Source: JBGLNJ01 sp041300525 (lineage in GTDB: Bacteria > Chloroflexota > Anaerolineae > Fen-1058). Taken from it: a stretch of 64,000 nt of DNA. Every line of letters begins with the position of its first letter. The first letter of the stretch is position 1. Below, piece after piece: positions 60,470 through 64,000 of the stretch. The position numbers were made by a program, and so were the translations under genes. Below the pieces are notes generated by a model. That model was not told the DNA's origin and made no database searches. It saw only the letters and a program-made list of their open reading frames with translations. The stretch lies in the NCBI GenBank assembly GCA_041300525.1, contig JBGLNJ010000001.1, positions 4,650,001 through 4,714,000 on the forward strand, in the 5' to 3' direction.

Positions 60470-62704
60470 ATGAGCGATAAGCGATATGCAATCCTTGCCG
60501 CCTGCTTGATTCCGGCGTGCGTGCTTGCGCTCGTGCTGGTTTCGGCGCACGCCATAGCCGCTCCTCCGCCACCGGCCTCCAGTACACCAGTCGCCCCTTC
60601 ATCCCGCGAAGCGGTCGTTCGTCCTTCGTCTCGCGAAGCGGTCGCTCAACCATGCTTCTACCGCGACCTCGCATTGGCCTGTGTGAATCGCGTCGGTGCG
60701 ATGCAAGCGGCTCAAGCCGGAGACCAGGCGCGCACATTGATTCAAGCGCTCGTGGACGGGCCGACATCGGCAGAGCGCGCCGCTGGCATCCGCAGCGCAT
60801 TGCCGCAGGCCACGCAACTCGCCGACGTGAGCGTAGAAGGCGATGCTGTCACCATCAAGTTGGTGCTATCGGAATCGTTCCTTCGCGGCGACGCCGCGGG
60901 CGGTCTCGACCCGCTGGTGTCCGACGAAATCACCGAGCAGGTCGTCAAGACGCTGTACCCGCTCGACAACCTGCACAAGTTCACCGTGCTGGCGCAAGAC
61001 CCGCGCGACCCAGCGGGCACATTCAAACCACTCGCCTACTTCCTGTTCGAGCCGCCGGTGACGCACAAGCAGAGCGAGATCGGGATAGCGCCCTACACCA
61101 CGACGCCCCAGGCCGCTATCCCAATAGCGGCTCCAATCGCCGATCTCCAATCTTCGACCGGCGCACTATCGGGCAAAGACGTCTACCTGAGCGCCGGGCA
61201 CGGCTGGTTCTGGCACTCATACTACCAAACCTGGCGAACTCAACGCTACGCCCAGGGCAGTTACCAAATCATTGAGGATATGAACAACGCCGAGGTCGTC
61301 AACCAGTACCTCGTCCAATACCTGCGCAACGCCGGGGCCGACGTATGGCCGGTGCGCGAGTCCGACATGAACCTGCAAGAAATGATCGTCGTCCACGGCC
61401 AGCCGGCGTACGCTGAAACCGGCGCGTGGAGCGCCAGCGCCTACACCGGTTACAGTGGAGCCTATCGGCATGCCACTTCTGTCACGGCGACGGCGACGGC
61501 CACAGCCACCTGGACGTTCACGCCGACGACCTCCGGGCAGTATGCCGTCTACGCCTGGTACAAAGTCTATGATGCCAGCACGCACACACCGGACGCGCAG
61601 TATTTCGTCGTCCATGCGGGCGGCGCGACCGAGGCTCGCGTGAGCCAGGCTGCGCACGGCAACACGTGGCGCTATATCGGCACATTTCCCCTCGCGGCCA
61701 ACGTTCCGGCCCGGGTGATGCTCACCAATCATTCGAGCGTGGCGGGCAAAATGGTCACCGCCGACGCGGTGCGCGTGGGCGGTGGGACGGGGACGCTCGC
61801 CGGCGACACAAACCCGGCCGGACCGAGCGGCAAGCCGCGCTGGGAAGAAGCCGCTCGCTACTGGGCCAAATACCAGGGAGCGCCATCCACCGTCTATGCG
61901 CCGGACGGCTGCCAGGATTACTATGGCCTGGGGACGACCGAGCAGTGCCAGGACATTACCACCCGCCCGCGCTACGCCGAATGGGAACGCGAATCATCCC
62001 AAGATTCGGTCTACCTTTCGTGGCATTCGAACGGCTATAACGGCAGCGCGCGCGGAACGGAAAGCTATATCTACGACGGCGGCTTTACGCCCGGCGGCGA
62101 TCAACTTCAAGCCTGGGTCCATTCCACCCTCGTCGGTGACATCCGCGCCGGGTGGGACTCGAGCTGGACCAATCGCGGGATGAAGCAAGCCAACTTTGGC
62201 GAAATGCGCTTGCTCTCCACCATGCCTGGCACGCTGCTCGAGATCGCGTTCCACGATCAAACAGATGACGCGAACGCGCTCAAGGACCCGCGCTTTGCGC
62301 AACTGACCGCGCGGGCGATCTATAAAGGCATCGCGCGCTACTTTGCCGAAAAAGACTTCACCACGCCCGTCATCCTGCCCGAGCCGCCGCAAAACTTGGT
62401 CGTCCGCAACAGCGGGTCGGGACAGATGACGGTTTCCTGGCGGCCCTCCCCCACCGATGCCTTCGGATTGCTCGGCGACGCGGCGACCGGCTACCGCGTC
62501 TATACGAGCGCCGACGGCCTGGGCTGGAGCGATGGCGTGCCCGTCACCAGTCAAGTGTTCACGCTCACTCATCTTGCGCAAGGCATCGTGTTCGTTCGAG
62601 TCACGGCGACAAACGCCGGCGGCGAATCGTTCCCCACGCCCATCGCCGCCGCGCGAGTCGCCGCTGGCGGCCCTGCGCCCGTGCTCATCGTCAACGGCTA
62701 TGAG
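60470..62704 (+). CDS. Secreted amidase with GerMN, golvesin-like and FN3 domains, 3' truncated
   Basis: The protein has a signal peptide (residues 5-30), a Pro/Ser linker with an imperfect repeat SREAVVRPSSREAVAQ, and a GerMN domain (AGDQARTLIQALVDGPTSAE). The amidase_3 fold starts at KDVYLSAGHGWFWHSYYQTW with NNAEVVNQYLVQYLRNAGAD, is interrupted by a golvesin/xanthan-lyase-like domain (SGQYAVYAWYKVYDAST, YIGTFPLAANV) and resumes at SVYLSWHSNGYNG and GTLLEIAFHDQTDDANAL. An FN3 domain follows. It should cleave MurNAc-L-Ala bonds. At VNGYER the frame passes without a stop into a transaldolase fragment. Confidence 0.82.
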
Positions 62705-62830
62705 CGGATATACTTCCTTGACAGCGCGAAGATAGACGAGATCAAGTATGCAAGGGTACATTGGGGCATAGATGGTGTCACGTCGAACCCCAAGCACGTG
62801 CTCACTGCTGGAAAACCCTTCAAGGCCATC
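62705..62830 (+). pseudogene. Transaldolase-like N-terminal fragment, 42 residues
   Basis: IYFLDSAKIDEIKYARVHWG, IDGVTSNPKHVLTAGKPFK matches the start of the small transaldolase/fructose-6-phosphate aldolase family, in which the N-terminus reads MKIFLDSA...G.DGVTTNP. The ATG is lost and the C-terminal 180 residues with the catalytic lysine are missing. It lies between two other genes in the same frame, so it gives the false look of a domain. Confidence 0.75.
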
Positions 62831-64000
62831 CTGGTTTCACATACCCATTGGGATAGAGCCTGGTATCTGCCGTTCCAGGTGTTCCGCATACGCCTGGTCA
62901 GATTGGTTGACCGTCTGCTGGACTGCCTGGATCGCACTCTTGCATTTCACAGCTTTCTGCTGGACGGGCAAATGTTGGCGTTGGAGGACTATATTGAAAT
63001 TCGCCCGGAGCGGCGCGCTGACCTGGAGCGGTTGATTCACGCCGGGCGGCTGCACATAGGCCCCTGGTATGTGCTGGCCGATGAATACCTGGTGAGCCCC
63101 GAGGCGCTGATCCGCAACCTGCTGGTAGGGACCCGCCTGGCACAAGAATGGGGCGGTGTGATGCGCGAAGGATATGTGCCGGACGCCTTTGGGCATATTG
63201 GCCAGTTGCCGCAGATTTTGCAGGGCTTTGACATTGGCTCGGCTGTCTTTTGGCGCGGCCTCGGCGACGAAGGCGAAGAATTGGGCAACGAGTTCTGGTG
63301 GCAAGCGCCGGACGGCTCGCGTGTCTTGGCAATCCATCTTCGCAACCGCTATGGCAACGCCGCCAACCTGGGCTATCCCATGCTGTCCGGCGATCCCAGC
63401 AGACTAGAGTTCGACATGGACTTGGCGCTGCGCCGCTTGCGCCAGGCCGTCGAGGGGCTCGCACCTTACGCCCACTCTAATCACCTGCTGCTGATGAATG
63501 GCATTGATCATACCGAGGCCGAGCCGGCCGTGCCTGAAATCATCGCCCAGGCCAACAAAATCTTGGCAAATGTCCAGATCGAACACGGCAGCCTGCCAGG
63601 CTATATGACGCGAGTTCGCGCCGGCGCGGGCGACCCTCTGCCAGCGTTCCAGGGCGAATTCAACCGCAGCCGTTATGCCTTTGGCCTTCAAGGCGTTTAT
63701 TCTTCGCGGATGTACTTGCAGCAAGCCAACGAAAGCGCGCAAACGCTGCTCGAATGTTACGCCGAACCGTTGAGCGCGGTGGCCTGGCTCTTGGGCGAGC
63801 CATACCCCGCCAGCTTGATGCAAGTGGCGTGGCGCACGCTGCTCCAGAACCACCCACACGACGACATCTGCGGCTGTAGTGTGGATGAGGTGCACCGGGA
63901 GAACATGGCGCGTTTCGCGCAAGTCGAACAGCTTGGCGCTGCGCTCACCCGCGCCGCCGGCCGGGCCATCGCGCGACACATTGACCGCACGGCGCAGCCT
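62831..64000 (+). CDS. GH38 alpha-mannosidase, both ends missing
   Basis: The piece begins LVSHTHWDRAWYLPFQVFRI, where HTHWDR contains zinc ligands of GH38, and has WYVLADEYLVSPEALIRNLL, the nucleophile region EGYVPDAFGHIGQLPQILQG, FWWQAPDGSRVLAIHL, LLMNGIDHTEAEP and TLLQNHPHDDICGCSVDEVH, all typical. The enzyme removes alpha-mannose from glycans with zinc. The N-terminal few residues are lost at the join with the transaldolase piece, and the C-terminal half extends beyond the window. It continues in the same frame as the amidase. Confidence 0.9.
   Translation, partial: MVSHTHWDRAWYLPFQVFRIRLVRLVDRLLDCLDRTLAFHSFLLDGQMLALEDYIEIRPERRADLERLIHAGRLHIGPWYVLADEYLVSPEALIRNLLVGTRLAQEWGGVMREGYVPDAFGHIGQLPQILQGFDIGSAVFWRGLGDEGEELGNEFWWQAPDGSRVLAIHLRNRYGNAANLGYPMLSGDPSRLEFDMDLALRRLRQAVEGLAPYAHSNHLLLMNGIDHTEAEPAVPEIIAQANKILANVQIEHGSLPGYMTRVRAGAGDPLPAFQGEFNRSRYAFGLQGVYSSRMYLQQANESAQTLLECYAEPLSAVAWLLGEPYPASLMQVAWRTLLQNHPHDDICGCSVDEVHRENMARFAQVEQLGAALTRAAGRAIARHIDRTAQP

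Overview
The window looks like about 64 kb of a high-GC (roughly 60 percent by eye) bacterial genome of Chloroflexota type, most likely Anaerolineae-like and most likely a metagenome-assembled genome. This is an inference from the gene mix (GH38 mannosidase, GH3-like adenylate enzyme, DUF5666-type and KaiC-like proteins, an Asp23-FakA-DegV operon, a golvesin/FN3 amidase, rpmB and glyS types) and from many short palindromic and low-complexity spacer repeats between genes. I found no rRNA, tRNA or CRISPR array.

The most important property is that the sequence is a mosaic. At about 20 points two unrelated genes are cut off at the same place: about 7128, 10170, 13216, 13784, 15940, 16240, 19280, 26600, 29656, 32690, 35694, 38700, 40910-41715, 44750, 50752, 53720, 56752, 58368, 59748, 62705 and 62830. 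Typical pairs are a glycosyltransferase missing its N-terminus against an extracellular nuclease missing its N-terminus, an H+-pyrophosphatase start joined to a xanthine dehydrogenase end, and selA joined to a BNR-repeat protein. The simplest reading is a scaffold of short contigs joined without gap characters, or misassembled. Genes next to a join should not be read as real fusions or real neighbours.

Layout. 1-7.1 kb: restriction helicase (partial), small membrane protein, GH3-like enzyme, amidase, two GT39-type membrane glycosyltransferases. 7.1-13 kb: secreted nuclease with PKD domains, thioesterase, molybdenum-hydroxylase FAD subunit fragment, membrane-anchored beta-propeller with a zinc ribbon, and a candidate small RNA unit. 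13-19.3 kb: hydroxylase fragments, GPH sugar transporter, DUF1841 protein, ELP3 fragment, small unknowns, SDR, DUF5666-like protein, ABC permease fragment. 19.5-25 kb: rpmB; then the best-preserved block, Asp23, FakA-like kinase and two DegV proteins (a fatty-acid kinase module), followed by glutamine synthetase. 25-30.3 kb: CYTH-CHAD protein, nadE, two membrane proteins, selA and BNR fragments. 30.4-37.9 kb: SbcC, a Mg-chelatase-like AAA fragment, a HerA-like ATPase, a TolB-like propeller fragment, an M23 peptidase with SH3 domains. 37.9-43.1 kb: type ISP restriction fragment, a lower-GC methyltransferase/GtrA/GT2 glycosylation island, IS66 debris, ppdK fragment, a TumA/TumE-like toxin-antitoxin pair. 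43.1-50.6 kb: glyS, response regulator, hybrid histidine kinase, methyltransferase, murJ. 50.6-58.4 kb: kinase fragment, zinc-ribbon and membrane unknowns, Eco57I-like methylase fragment, secA, winged-helix plus KaiC-like pair, aspartokinase fragment, small gene plus HNH nuclease. 58.4-64 kb: TPR protein, PolX PHP domain, GerMN/amidase/FN3 protein, transaldolase fragment and a GH38 mannosidase that runs off the end.

Beyond the joins, the most interesting signals are palindromic repeat elements that lie inside reading frames without breaking them (ELP3, HerA-like, type ISP gene), a promoter-terminator unit with no gene at 12743-12989, a recurring TTGCGT -35 box that includes one probably leaderless gene, and a FakA-like kinase with an internal in-frame loss.
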